Positions 40,883 through 51,500 of a stretch of 64,000 nt of DNA are shown one piece after another. Made by a program: the position numbers and the translations under genes. This DNA is from Zopfochytrium polystomum (taxonomy: Eukaryota; Chytridiomycota; Chytridiomycetes; Chytridiales; Chytridiaceae), in contig JAIVFJ010000123.1 in NCBI GenBank assembly GCA_025765615.1, positions 124,001-188,000 on the forward strand, written 5' to 3'. How positions within the stretch are numbered: the first letter of the stretch is position 1; each line of letters opens with the position of its first letter. The notes under the pieces were generated by a model. That model ran no database searches. It saw only the letters and a program-made list of their open reading frames with translations, and was not told the DNA's origin.

Positions 40883-41872
40883 ATGGAATTGCCACAGATG
40901 GCCAAGTCACAAGCGCACTTTCGTGCGATTCCCGTCGTCCTCGCGGTCGCCATCTGCGCCTACACATACTCCCCCGGCGATCGCTTCGCCGTTGCGACGC
41001 TGTTCCGCCTGCCCCGCATCCAGGCTCCATCCCTCCTCGAGATATACTCCTTCTACCAGACGGGTGGCCGCTCGATCAGCTCGTACCGCTCCGCCGGGGT
41101 CCTGGAGCTCTACCGCCGCCATCTCCCTCCGGAGCAGCTTCATTTCCTGATCTACGAAGACGACGAGCCCCTGAGTGGCGCGGACTCGGTAGAGGCGCTG
41201 CAGTGGTGGAAGGACAGCGGCCTGGAGCTCAAGTACGATGAGAAGGCCATGGAAGCCGCATCCATGAGCGAGTCGATCGACGCACTTCAGTGGTGGAAGG
41301 ATAGTGGCCTCGAGCTGCGTTATGATGAGGGAGCCTTAACTGGAGCAAGCAGGTGGGGCAAAGTCGCCTCGTTGCAGTGGTGGTAGGACAGCGAGCTGCC
41401 ACTCAAGTACACTGCGGACGCTGTGACCGAGGCTTCGAGCTCAGGTCTGACGTCGGTGCTTCAGTGGTGGAAGGACAGCTGGATCGAGTTCAAGTACGAT
41501 GCTCGGGCGATGGAAATGGCAAGCCAGTGGGGCCACGCGTACGTCCTCCAGTGGTGGAAGGACAGCGGATACGACCTCAAGTACACGGTGGAAGCTGTCA
41601 AAGGGGCCGCAAGGATGGGGCAAATCGACTGCCTGCGGTGGTGGAGAGACAGCGGGTTGGAAGTGGACTGGGCTGCCGATCCTTTCAAGGACGCTAAAAA
41701 GGCTGTAGTCCTTGACTGGTGGGAGGTGACGGGCATGTTCGAGGAGTGGCTCCATCGCTTCAGTGACAAGCGCGAGGCCTTCGACGCCATTAATGGTCGA
41801 AGGCATGTTCCCGGCGAAGTTGAAAAATGGTGGCGCGACCATCGTGCCCGGTTCGTCAAGAATGATGAATAG
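40883..41872 (+). pseudogene. Trp-Trp repeat protein, full-length except one TAG
   Basis: ATG at 40883 (MELPQMAKSQAHFRAIPVV), signature AVAICAYTYSPGDRFAVATL then FRLPRIQAPSLLEI, LYRRHLPPEQLHFLIYEDDE, seven repeats and the complete C-terminal module (VLDWWEVTGMFEEWLHRFSD, EVEKWWRDHRARFVKNDE). The only lesion is TAG at 41384-41386, in the third repeat, where the consensus is AAG (Lys of WWKDSG). Before and after it the frame is identical and intact. This copy shows the full architecture of the plus-strand subfamily (329 codons). It could be a very recent pseudogene, a segregating null allele, a readthrough gene or a sequence error. Confidence 0.85.
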
Positions 41873-42446
41873 AAGCGCCACTCGTCAGAGCACTCAACTT
41901 ATTCTCCTGCAACTTTAAACACTCTTGACTCGTCTCAATTATGAACCAGTGGCCAGACGTAGTACAATCGACAGAACACTCGGCAGCCTCACCAGCTTCT
42001 CGCTGTGCCTGTCGCAACCTGCTTGGATGGCTCCACAGGTCACTTCTTTTATCGAGAGCCCCCCTTCTGGCTGGCGGACTCAGGACCCACGAAAACCTCC
42101 CCCATCCTCTCTCGACTCGCAATCGTTCCTGTATCCACAACGCGACGACAAGCACCACGAGGATGACCTCGGGAAGGTCTGCAACGACCTCATTGCCCGC
42201 GCCAAGGGCAAGCAGCTCAAGGTCAACGGGCCCCGACTTCGACCATTCTCCTCGCACTGACCCGCGCCCGCTTGGCGATACGCGGAGGTGGAGTAAACTG
42301 CGCAGGAGCGTTGGTGAATAGGTTCGAAAGAGTGTCGCTACCGCCCACTGCAGAACCAAAGAAGCGGCTTCTTGCGGGTGTCTTCGACGGGTCTAAAAAA
42401 GGAAGGCATGTTCATCCCTCTTTGCAGAAGACAGTCAAGCACTGTC
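41873..42446. repeat. duplicated flank, copy 2, then intergenic
   Basis: 41873-42100 is the partner of 38787-39075. After that no gene is supported up to the GA tract ahead of the HET gene. Confidence 0.65.
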
Positions 42447-42447
42447 T

Positions 42448-42540
<93 letters not shown>

Positions 42541-42563
42541 TGTGTGTGTGTGTGTGTGTGTGT
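42447..42563. repeat. compound (GA)n(GT)n microsatellite ahead of the HET gene
   Basis: About 90 bp of GA repeats followed by about 26 bp of GT repeats, ending only 18 bp before the chosen start codon at 42582, so it lies in the 5' leader or core promoter. Confidence 0.95.
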
Positions 42564-42581
42564 GATCGAAAGAAAAGAACG

Positions 42582-44474
42582 ATGGGTGGGAGGAAGCTTT
42601 TCGACTGGCTGCGATCAAAGAGGGCGAAGTCACCACAAGCACGCTCCGGTCCCAGCTCGAGTTCCCGCTCCCGTTCCCGCTCACGCACCCGCTCCCAGCA
42701 CAGCGCGGACTCCGGCACCAACGCGAATGTTCCTGTTGATGATCTGCTCACTCTAGTACGGGCAGCGATCGCCGACTGGAACTCGAAGGCTGGCGTGCGC
42801 TTCGTAAAGCTGGGGCGAACCGCCAGCGGCGACTTTACCGTCGAGCTTGTGGGCCGGGAGCCCGTTCGCCGCCAGACCTACATCGCAGTCAGCCACACGT
42901 GGTGGGCGTTCAGTCCGCAGGCGGAAGGCTACCTGCAGGACGCGGCCGCGAAGCTTGCCCTCGTCGCCCGGACTTTGCGCCTGAGCCAGTCGATTCTTCT
43001 ATGGATGGACCAGCTGTGCATCCGACAGGACGACAGTGCTGACGTCTCGGCGAACCTGGCCGAGGTGCGGGCCATCTACGCCGGCGCGGAGGCGGTCTGG
43101 ATATTCGCCGCGGGGGACCCGGCGAAGCGTATGCAGATCCGAATCGGCGCGCGACCACTGGGCACTGATCTCATCGCTCTGCGGAAAGTGTACCCCGGGC
43201 TGGACGCATGGGTGAGACGGCTCTGGACGTTTAAGGAGGCCATCGTGGCACGCAAGCTCCTGGTTTTCGCGCACAGCCACGGCGGTGAGCTGATCAATAT
43301 TCGCGCCATTGTTGAAGCCACGCTATCAGGCACCGCCGTGACAGACGCTGAGGTTGACGACGACACCGGATTCCGCGACACGTCGGAAATGCTGGTGATG
43401 AGCTTCTCCAAAATGGCTGTGGCCCGGAAGGCTGGTCTCGTCGGCCTACTGCACCTGGAGAACGACGACGGAAGGGAGCCGCCAAACCTTGGAGGGAATT
43501 CCCCATACTCCCGCCTGGCGCGGACCCTCGGGCATGACGACGGCGACACCCACTTGACCTTTGCGCAGCTGGTGGTTCGGAGCGAGGGGCTTGTTTGCTC
43601 GTACTCTGCAGACCGCCTGCACGCCGTCATTGACTTGGTGGCCAAAGACATGTCCTCGTACGACTACGGCTGGGACCTCCACAAGGCGACGCTATGGGTT
43701 CTGAAGAACGTTCCTGGAGCGGCCGACGTCAACGAGGTTCTATGGGCTCTCGGCGACCAGCCCGCCCAGGGTTGCAGCGCCATCGCCCTTCCCGGAGCCA
43801 GGTGGATCCACACATCGCCCTTTGAACAAACCTTCATCGTAGAATTTTTAGGTGCTAAGGGGGTCAATGGTGGGTTCGTCGACTCATACGAGAGCTGGGA
43901 CCTCACGCCCCTCGGCCGCAGCGCCTGGAGAGAGGACGCGTTGCGCGGGCTTTTGGGCAGCGACAAGCTGACCTCGCTGCTCCGCAGCGTGCATGACGGG
44001 GTCGTCCGTGACGTTGTGCCTCGTAAGCCAACCATGCAGCAAGAGCAGTGGCGGAGGTTCTCGCCGGAGAGCGTTCGTGACGATCTCCCCGAAGGCATGT
44101 ACGCCTACACCACCGACAGCAAGAGTATCTACCGGCTGCACGACAGCTTTCATGCAGCCGTGGATGCTCTAAACTCCCCGACGCTCGTGCTGACAGCGGC
44201 CGTCATCCGGGGGAAGACTGTACTGGCAGTCAGCCCGCGCAAACCGACGGAGGCGCTGTTTATTGTGGCCGACACGTACGATAGGGGGTCCATGATCGAA
44301 GTCCGCTCCGGCCCCGAAGGTCGGAAGGAGCTCGTCGACGTGCTGTTGATAGTGGGTCACAGATCGGATGAATTTTTGCTCAGGACACAGGATCCGGATG
44401 ACATCATGCTGGAGGAGCTAGCAGAGGCGATGGTGAATACGCGGGACGGGCACAAGTTGCTTTTCCTGAATTGA
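42582..44474 (+). CDS. HET-domain protein, 630 aa
   Basis: I start at MGGRKLFDWLRSKRAKSPQ. An upstream in-frame start would encode the GT microsatellite (Cys-Val repeats). Residues about 20-40 are Arg/Ser-rich and disordered. The HET core follows: TYIAVSHTWW at 99-108, ILLWMDQLCIRQDD at 138-151 and IYAGAEAVWIF at 165-175, then WVRRLWTFKEAIVARKLLVF, the usual tail. The rest (about 230-630) has no recognised domain. HET proteins trigger cell death in fungal heterokaryon incompatibility and probably in defence; the fold is TIR-like. HET genes are abundant in filamentous Dikarya, so a long, intact, single-exon HET gene next to repeat-protein paralogs in a chytrid-like genome is noteworthy. The partner or trigger is unknown. 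Confidence 0.85.
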   Translation: MGGRKLFDWLRSKRAKSPQARSGPSSSSRSRSRSRTRSQHSADSGTNANVPVDDLLTLVRAAIADWNSKAGVRFVKLGRTASGDFTVELVGREPVRRQTYIAVSHTWWAFSPQAEGYLQDAAAKLALVARTLRLSQSILLWMDQLCIRQDDSADVSANLAEVRAIYAGAEAVWIFAAGDPAKRMQIRIGARPLGTDLIALRKVYPGLDAWVRRLWTFKEAIVARKLLVFAHSHGGELINIRAIVEATLSGTAVTDAEVDDDTGFRDTSEMLVMSFSKMAVARKAGLVGLLHLENDDGREPPNLGGNSPYSRLARTLGHDDGDTHLTFAQLVVRSEGLVCSYSADRLHAVIDLVAKDMSSYDYGWDLHKATLWVLKNVPGAADVNEVLWALGDQPAQGCSAIALPGARWIHTSPFEQTFIVEFLGAKGVNGGFVDSYESWDLTPLGRSAWREDALRGLLGSDKLTSLLRSVHDGVVRDVVPRKPTMQQEQWRRFSPESVRDDLPEGMYAYTTDSKSIYRLHDSFHAAVDALNSPTLVLTAAVIRGKTVLAVSPRKPTEALFIVADTYDRGSMIEVRSGPEGRKELVDVLLIVGHRSDEFLLRTQDPDDIMLEELAEAMVNTRDGHKLLFLN

Positions 44475-45874
44475 AAGGGTACTTTCTGAGGAAAGTTTCT
44501 TTTTGAGCGGGGCCTGTTTGAAGCGTCCCATTGCTACAAACGTTTTGACCTATTCATCTGTTGGGCGTGCTCCATTTCGATGTAAAGAAAACCGTCGTTG
44601 AACATGCTCAGTTGATAAGAGAAGGGGTGCATCAGGGCGCCATAGCTTTCTCAAGGGTAATTTCGCAACGATGGGCCGACGCTCAAGACAGTTTCGCAAC
44701 TGGGTGTGTTCAAAGACACATTCTGAAGCTTTCACATCATGATGTATGTAACTTAACTCTGCAGAGACTAGCAGTGCACTGCTCCTTGTCGTATTTGCAG
44801 CTGGTTTTGCGATGTCTTAATTTTCCTTCAGGCGCACAAGGTGACGAGACGCAGCGGAAGGGCGTCGGGTAATACAGCCTGCCTTGTCAGGCGGTAATCT
44901 TATATTCAAACTCCGAAGTAACACGTTGGCTCTAACGTCGTTGGAGCGTCTGCTCTGCCGGAGGTTAATTTGAGGTTACGATGCAAGCAAAGATAAGGAA
45001 AAAAAAAAGGAAAACAGGGGGGTCGAGGGGGTACAATTTGGCGTGGTGGGTAATCCGTTCCACCGAAGGTGCTATTACGATCAATGAGCGGATGGTCAAC
45101 GATCGGGACCTTTCGAGAAGGCGACAGCTCTCCCCACCTCTAAATTGTCCGACCGACGCAAATTCAATATATAGCCGATGTGGGGCTTCACGAGGATATG
45201 TATCACACGCTCTGGGTTCGCGGCGCCGGCCTGGAGGCTTGGGAAGGTCAACGTCTCGTTGGCCAGCGGTCCCCGCTCGTACCCATCGGTCAGAGAGTGG
45301 GGAGGACCGCCAAGTGCTACAAGCGCCCACTGGGCGAGAACGAGGTCGGTGTCCGAGTGCGGGGAGGAGTGTGTGGCGGACAGTAGCACCACTGTATTCG
45401 TCGCTCCTCCTCGACTCCGTCACTATTCTGGTCCAGCTTCCAGCGGTGGCTGTTTGGACCTTGCTAAGGTGGTCCCGCATGTGGCTTTCTCATCTTTCGG
45501 ATTCATTTGTTTTGGACCGCTTCCTCTGATAAACAAGACGACTCATTATGGAATCCTGACAGTATTTGGAAATGAAGCGCTGTGCGGTTGTCCAGCGTAG
45601 GGTGACTTTTGAAGGTGGACGCCGACGAAGAGAGCGTCACATTCTTTGTATTTTTATGGGTGCCTCGCGATTGCCTCACCTTCACAGTCCTTCCAACTTC
45701 CTTGCGCCCGAGCCTAGTCTCCAACAGCTGCTGCTGTTCGCTACCTCGGTTCGTTCCCACACATCATCAGTCTTCCAGGGACCACCTCGGCTCCTTGGTG
45801 GTTCCATCGGCTGGAGCGGTCCAAAACTCAGGCGAAGTGATCGGAAACTCCCTTCAAATGGACAAGTCAATCCG
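44475..45874. other. intergenic, no gene supported
   Basis: Frames such as 44981-45529 and 45178-45600 have no motif. A short block AAACAAGACGACTCATTATG near 45531 also occurs near 37356, a small dispersed repeat upstream of different genes. Confidence 0.5.
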
Positions 45875-46918
45875 ATGAACGACCACACAATAGCACCCCG
45901 GCAACTGCCCCCTCGCGTCATCGTATCGGAGATTGCCGTTCGGCTCCACCGCGCGGACCTCCTTTGCTTCCGCAGCGCCTGCAGGCTGTTTGCCCAAGCC
46001 GCTGACCCACTCGCGTTCGCCGCTGTCGAGATCGCGTTCCCGCTCAGAACCGCGCTAAGTCCGATTCTGTGCCGTGTTGGCCGCTACGTCCGGCGACTCG
46101 CTCTCACGTCGACGCACGGCGGTGCTGACGACCCCATACCGGACGACATATTTGTCGCGTCCGAGGACCCCGTTGTCACCAAGTGGGTGGTCCACTTGAC
46201 CGCCGTCGAGTCCGTCCACTGCAAGTTCGAGTACTACTTCGGGCGGGGGCACATCCCGACGCTACTCCAGGTCCTCAGCGAGCTCCCCGCCCCAGAAAGG
46301 GTGGGAACAATCCGGCTGGAGCCGTACACGGAGGCGTTCAACTCGGACCGTCTCTGTTCGGCTGTGATTTTCCACATTAAGCGGTTCCCAAACCTTCGAC
46401 ACGTCGTGCTGGCATACGTTTCGGATTTTGACCACGTTGAGGAGATCGCCAAGACGTGGCCGGGACTCGAGTCGCTCCATGTGTCTCTGGAGCAGGAAGA
46501 TTATGTCGGCACGGATCCATTCGACGACGGCGTCAAGCTACCTAACCTTCGGAGGCTCGTTCTACTGGGGTACAGCTGCGGCGAACGCACGTTGGCGTTC
46601 CTCGAGTCTGTTCGGGCAGCCACTTTGCCGATCCCCGCAGACGGGGTCTCCGACCGGACGGAGATATCCGCATTGACCGATGTGCACCTGTTTCTGGAGC
46701 AAAGTAGGAGTAAAGAGTACAGCAAGGCGGCGCACAGATTGGTCTATTTGTTGCCATTGCCGGCGGACGTTATGACGAAACGTGCTCAGAGCTTGTTCCC
46801 TGGTGCGCGTGTGGAGGTGAGGACGAACCGGGAGGTCGGTGGCCAGCCTTGGAACGACTCCCGATCGGTCACTCTGTTTTGGGGGAAGGAAGAGGATGTT
46901 TGCAGCGGAGATGACTAG
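45875..46918 (+). CDS. F-box / LRR-like protein, 347 aa
   Basis: Starts MNDHTIAPRQLPPRVIVSEI. Residues about 10-50 (LPPRVIVSEIAVRLHRADLL, FRSACRLFAQAADPLAF) fit an F-box. Then come leucine-rich stretches: VGRYVRRLALTSTHGG, VVHLTAVESVHCKFEYYF, RFPNLRHVVLAYVSDFDHV, WPGLESLHVSLEQEDYV and KLPNLRRLVLLGYSCGERTL. These resemble irregular LRRs of fungal F-box proteins that feed substrates to SCF ubiquitin ligases. The C-terminus PGARVEVRTNREVGGQPWND is shared with the pseudogene at 18103-19107. It is intronless. Confidence 0.75.
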   Translation: MNDHTIAPRQLPPRVIVSEIAVRLHRADLLCFRSACRLFAQAADPLAFAAVEIAFPLRTALSPILCRVGRYVRRLALTSTHGGADDPIPDDIFVASEDPVVTKWVVHLTAVESVHCKFEYYFGRGHIPTLLQVLSELPAPERVGTIRLEPYTEAFNSDRLCSAVIFHIKRFPNLRHVVLAYVSDFDHVEEIAKTWPGLESLHVSLEQEDYVGTDPFDDGVKLPNLRRLVLLGYSCGERTLAFLESVRAATLPIPADGVSDRTEISALTDVHLFLEQSRSKEYSKAAHRLVYLLPLPADVMTKRAQSLFPGARVEVRTNREVGGQPWNDSRSVTLFWGKEEDVCSGDD

Positions 46919-48522
46919 GACTCGGAGTGATTCAAGTGGTGACAACGAAGTACAACAAGCAATTTCTGGAGGCAGGTTATGAGCCTGATGGAGCGTTACA
47001 ATAGGAAAGCACAACATTCACTTTCGTGGTCCCAATGTCATGCGAAGTTGAGCGAGCTACCTCTCGACGTCCTTCGCGCCATCCAACGATGCTTCGGTAA
47101 ACGGCCGCTCCCAGTCACGTGCAATACGATATACTGTCTCTCCTTGCGCTTATCCAGCGGTACAACTTTGACTTTCACAAGGACGACAGAACTTGAACCC
47201 TGCTGCGCATGTGCGAGCGTTCTCCCTGGTGCTCGCCTGCTCAAACCTCCTCGAGCGCCATCCTCTCAGCTCTATCCAGCTGAGTGTGTCATCGCGTATC
47301 TCACCCCCAGTTCGATCTTCAATGTGGGAGGCGCACAACCCGATTTTCACTCGGGACGACGAGGACGACTCATCGACTTCACGAAGAACCTCGTCAGCCC
47401 TCATCCTTCCATCTTTTGTGCGCTGTCCCCGTCTTCCCCTTCTCGCGTTGACGCACTCCGATTTCGTCCGCGCCAAAACTTCGATATGTTCGCCACCTCC
47501 GATGTCGAATGGTGCGCTTCGTCAAAGGTGGAGTGTGGAGTGTAACACTGAGGCTTTAATAACTCGGACCTCCAACTGCGCTGGGGTGTGACAAAGACGT
47601 GGTTGCGTGCGCTGGCTGGTCGTACGTAGTCGATGTTAACGTTGTCGTCATCACTGCCGTGGCTGGTATGTCCGTCCGACCGATTCAGTGACTTTGAAGG
47701 CCTTCGCAGCCACGAGAGCAAGCGAGCGAGCGTTGCCTTTTTCCCTGTACGGGAGTGAGTGGAGGAAGGAGCGACACCCTTGCCGAGGGCGCCCTTTGCG
47801 CGAACGGGCTGTTGCTGCAGCTGCCGCGGCAGTCGCTGAGCGAAGCCTTTTGTTAATCTGAGGTCCTCTCACACTGCCATCGCGAGTCGGAATATCCTCT
47901 CGGTGCGGCGGTGGAACAACACCAGGGAGGAGGCCGAGCGATTGACGTCGTGACCCAGGTTTTGGTTCTCTCGGCCTCTGTGAGATCAACCCCTACGGTT
48001 CTTTCTCCATTCACCTATTTATTTCTGCATAAGACTTACTCCTCACCCGCCATACTCTTCTCGATATCTCTGCCAGCCGACCACCCGTCGTAGCAGCTGC
48101 GAATGCTTACGAACAACACCGGCCGATGAGTCAGCATCCCAAGGAGCGTTCCGGCAGCTCCGAACGAGGGCTTTGAAGTGGTCATCGTCGGCCACTGACT
48201 CAGCCACGCCTTGGTCAAGATTAGTTTTGTGTATCGCAGACTCTGTCGATGCGTGAAGTAGATTGGTTGATTGATTGATTGATTGCAAGACTAACGCACT
48301 TCGGGACGCAAAGCCAAGTGCGAGTGCAAAAAGTATTAGAAAAAGTAGAAAGAAATATTTACAAAAAAGAAACAAAAAAAAAAAAAACCGAAATCCCCCG
48401 ACTGTATTTATTATCCACAAAAAAGAACTAAAGTTTCGAGAGCAACAAGCGACCCAAGCTCAAAGGGAATCGCAGCGCAAGCAACGGACGACGACGCACC
48501 GAACGACAACCAGCCACTGCTC
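46919..48522. other. intergenic, no gene supported
   Basis: A frame at 46979-47545 contains LSELPLDVLRAIQRCF, faintly F-box-like, but nothing else. A short ATTG repeat lies at about 48262-48284 and an A-rich stretch at 48360-48386. The promoter of the large GTPase gene should lie at the right end. Confidence 0.5.
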
Positions 48523-51500
48523 ATGCCCGATCGCGAGATGGTTTCCAGAGATCGCAGCCAGGCTGATCCGCCTCATCAGCCAGAGCTGGACTTTGCCAGA
48601 ATGTGCTTCCATTCGTCACTGTCCAGCCCCGCTACGTTCTTCAACACAAAGAACGTCGTCGCAACAAGTGAGGAGCTCGTACGCGCTTCCAGCCAGCCAG
48701 TCAACACAATTGTGCTGGAGACCCTAACGGAAGAGGACGTCAAGGACGGACTGCTGCATCCTGTAGGCCGGTACCTACTGCAGTCGCTGCAACGCGGCGG
48801 CACCATGGCTGACTTCATGCAGCTGTTGAATAGAACGTACTCGACTCTCTGCAGTGCTGACTCGGAGGAGGCGAAGAGGGACCTTGGTGCCGATGGGAAA
48901 GGACTCAAAGACACGAAAGACGATGCGTGGGAGTGTAGCTCTGATTACGAGGACGCAAGAAGTGATATGGAAGAGGAGGTGAGATATGAGTTCCTCCTCG
49001 GCAGTTAAAAACTCACCATATTCAGATCGAGCACCCGCTAGCGCCGCTTTTTAAGGCTAGCCAACGCGATATTCTTTTTGCGCTTCTTCACAGTCTATAC
49101 GATGCCGCACTCGAGCGCATAATCCCAACGCTGTTTAAGTTCAACATCCCCATTCCGATACTATTGTCGCCGAGATGCGATGGAGCCGGCCTGAAGCAGC
49201 TGCAACACTTGAGCGAATACCTCTACGGCAGGAAGACGTCTTTTATAGTCTATCTCTCTGTCGGACCCTCCAAACCGTTCCGCGGGGCGAAAGACTTGAA
49301 AAAATCAATCGGCGTATGTCACAACTTATTCGATAGCGTCGAGACCTTCATCCCGGGATCGATGGACATTGCATTCCAAGAGCGCGACGGCGAAGTCCTT
49401 GGATTTGTTGCAGCTCGCGTGGAGCCCAATGAGCCAAAGGACTCACTATTCTCGCGGGTGTTAGATGGCTTCATCGCGGCGGCTGCGTTAGTGCTGTTTG
49501 GTGTCGATGCAGAAGATATTTCTCAAAAACCTGCCCGTGCCGCGCTGCAGGCCTCGTGGGAGAAGGTGGACAAAGCGACGTCGGAGCAAGTGAAACCGAT
49601 TCTGCTCTGTGATTTCAATCCGAGCGTGGGCGTGAACAAGCTGCTGATCGAAAAGTTTTGCAGAAAAAACAAGCTTAACTTCAAAAATGCAGTAATGTGG
49701 ACAAACACAGCCAACGGAATCGCATTTCTTTCCCGCTTGAAGCAGACATATCGGTTTGACTTCGAAACGGTATTTCAATCAGTCCCTGAGCTTCAGTCGG
49801 CGATTGGCAAAAGCATGTGGCAGCCTGACGCGGAAGTAGATGCATTGCTTTGTGTGATCAAATCGTCTCTCGATAACTCAAGCAGCTTCTTGCCAATCAC
49901 AGCAAAAACTGAAGAGATTTCAAATATTGCTTTGGCATTCAAGGCCAAGTGGACCTCCGAACGAACCAGGATTTGGGCTACGAAACAGCCAGTGAACTAC
50001 TGGAAAGGCTAAAGACTGAACGAGAAGAACTCGCTTTGAATCCACCAGAGAACGGGGTTGCCCTGCTGTTTTGCGCAATTTTGCGAAAGGGAGATCCTGG
50101 CGTCATGAAGCAGTTGGTTGCGCGCCTTGAGAACATGTTTGCCTCGGAAAATCGATCAACAAACAATAACCTCCAGATCGAGTATAACCGCGCCGTGCAG
50201 GATCATGACTTAATCAGCTCCTTGGAAAACAAGCGGCAACTGAATCAGCAAACCTCAATACACAGTTTGTGGCGCGAGCTGGCGCATATCTATGATTTGT
50301 TCACGAACGATAAGAGCTTTCAAGAACGATACTTTTTAAAAAGAAGCGAAGTGGTTGCTTACTACTGCGACTGGATGAATTCTGGACAGGCCATGCAGAT
50401 TCTTGACAGCTCATCAAACCACGTCATGAATGCGGATTTCGTGTCCCAAGTTCTATTGAGTGTCACAGACACTATTTTTCGGAACCTTCAGTCACGCAAA
50501 CAAGCCCTCGAATGCCTGACGTTCTGCATCAGGTAATCCTCAGCCTCCCGTGCACTATTATAATTCTTTATTTTTTTTTCTTGCACTCAGCATGATTGGC
50601 GCTACCAGTTCGGGAAAGTCGTTCCTTTTCAACATGCTCTTCTCATGCGGCTTTAAAAGCAGCGCCGGAACCTGCACCAAAGGAATCTACCTTGCTGTCA
50701 TGTACACTTTTTTCAACAACAAATGCGTTGTCCTATATATCCTCGACACTGAAGGACTGATGGCAGTGGAGCCTTCCAGCAGCGATGCTGCGAAGGAGCG
50801 TGGAACTCAATTCGACAACAAAATGGCATTACTGTCATTCCTCATGTCCGACGCCGTTCTCTTCAACGTGAAAGCCGAGATTGGATCAGACGTCGAAAAT
50901 ATTTTGCAAATATACGTCGCTCAGCTGGAGAGCCTGCGTCAGGCGGATTTCAACGTTCCGTGCATTCATTTCATTCAGCGTGACATGTGTGATTTGACGA
51001 AGAGGATCCAGCAACACTCGTTTCAAATAATGAAGGTGAGATTAACGTTTCGTCGCTAGTTTCTCGGTGAGTGTAACACACACTCTCCCTTTTACTTCTT
51101 CTACATCAAGAAAAAGCTGGGGGATAACGCCAAGGAGCTCGGAATATTATCAATCGATTCTATTGTGAAACTGCACGAAGACTTTATTCACCTGCTCCCA
51201 CATCCTTTTGAGCGTACCGGACAAGTTGACGGGGAAGACTTGACGATGGCAGCCGACAAAATCAGTGCCTTTTTCTCAAGTCGCGTGCGAACGCTTTCAT
51301 CATCATTGTTGGAGACGTTGATTGAGGAAGAAAATGCTCGGGAAAATAAAAAAAAACCGAACCATGGCTACTTTTTGCGCCGATCTCGAAGCTACTGTCA
51401 CTGCGATTCACACACAGGCTGGATTCATTTACTTGAAAAATATGGTCAAAATTAAAGAGCAAAACATGCTGCGAGAGATCATCACAAAGCAGCTGGATGC

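Noticed and set aside
37658..41386. Stop-codon reassignment as an explanation for in-frame TAA/TAG
   Set aside because: Both TAA and TAG, as well as TGA, end intact genes in this window, and only single sites in a few paralogs are affected.
37881..41600. CRISPR-like array suggested by regularly spaced near-identical blocks
   Set aside because: The blocks are 87-bp coding repeats (29 codons) without unique spacers, in a eukaryotic setting.
42540..42581. An upstream start for the HET protein within the GT repeat
   Set aside because: It would encode Cys-Val repeats from a microsatellite, which are unlikely to be conserved protein.
46979..47545. F-box-like gene at 46979-47545
   Set aside because: Only one short LPLDVL-type motif, no supporting downstream similarity, and overlapping frames on both strands.
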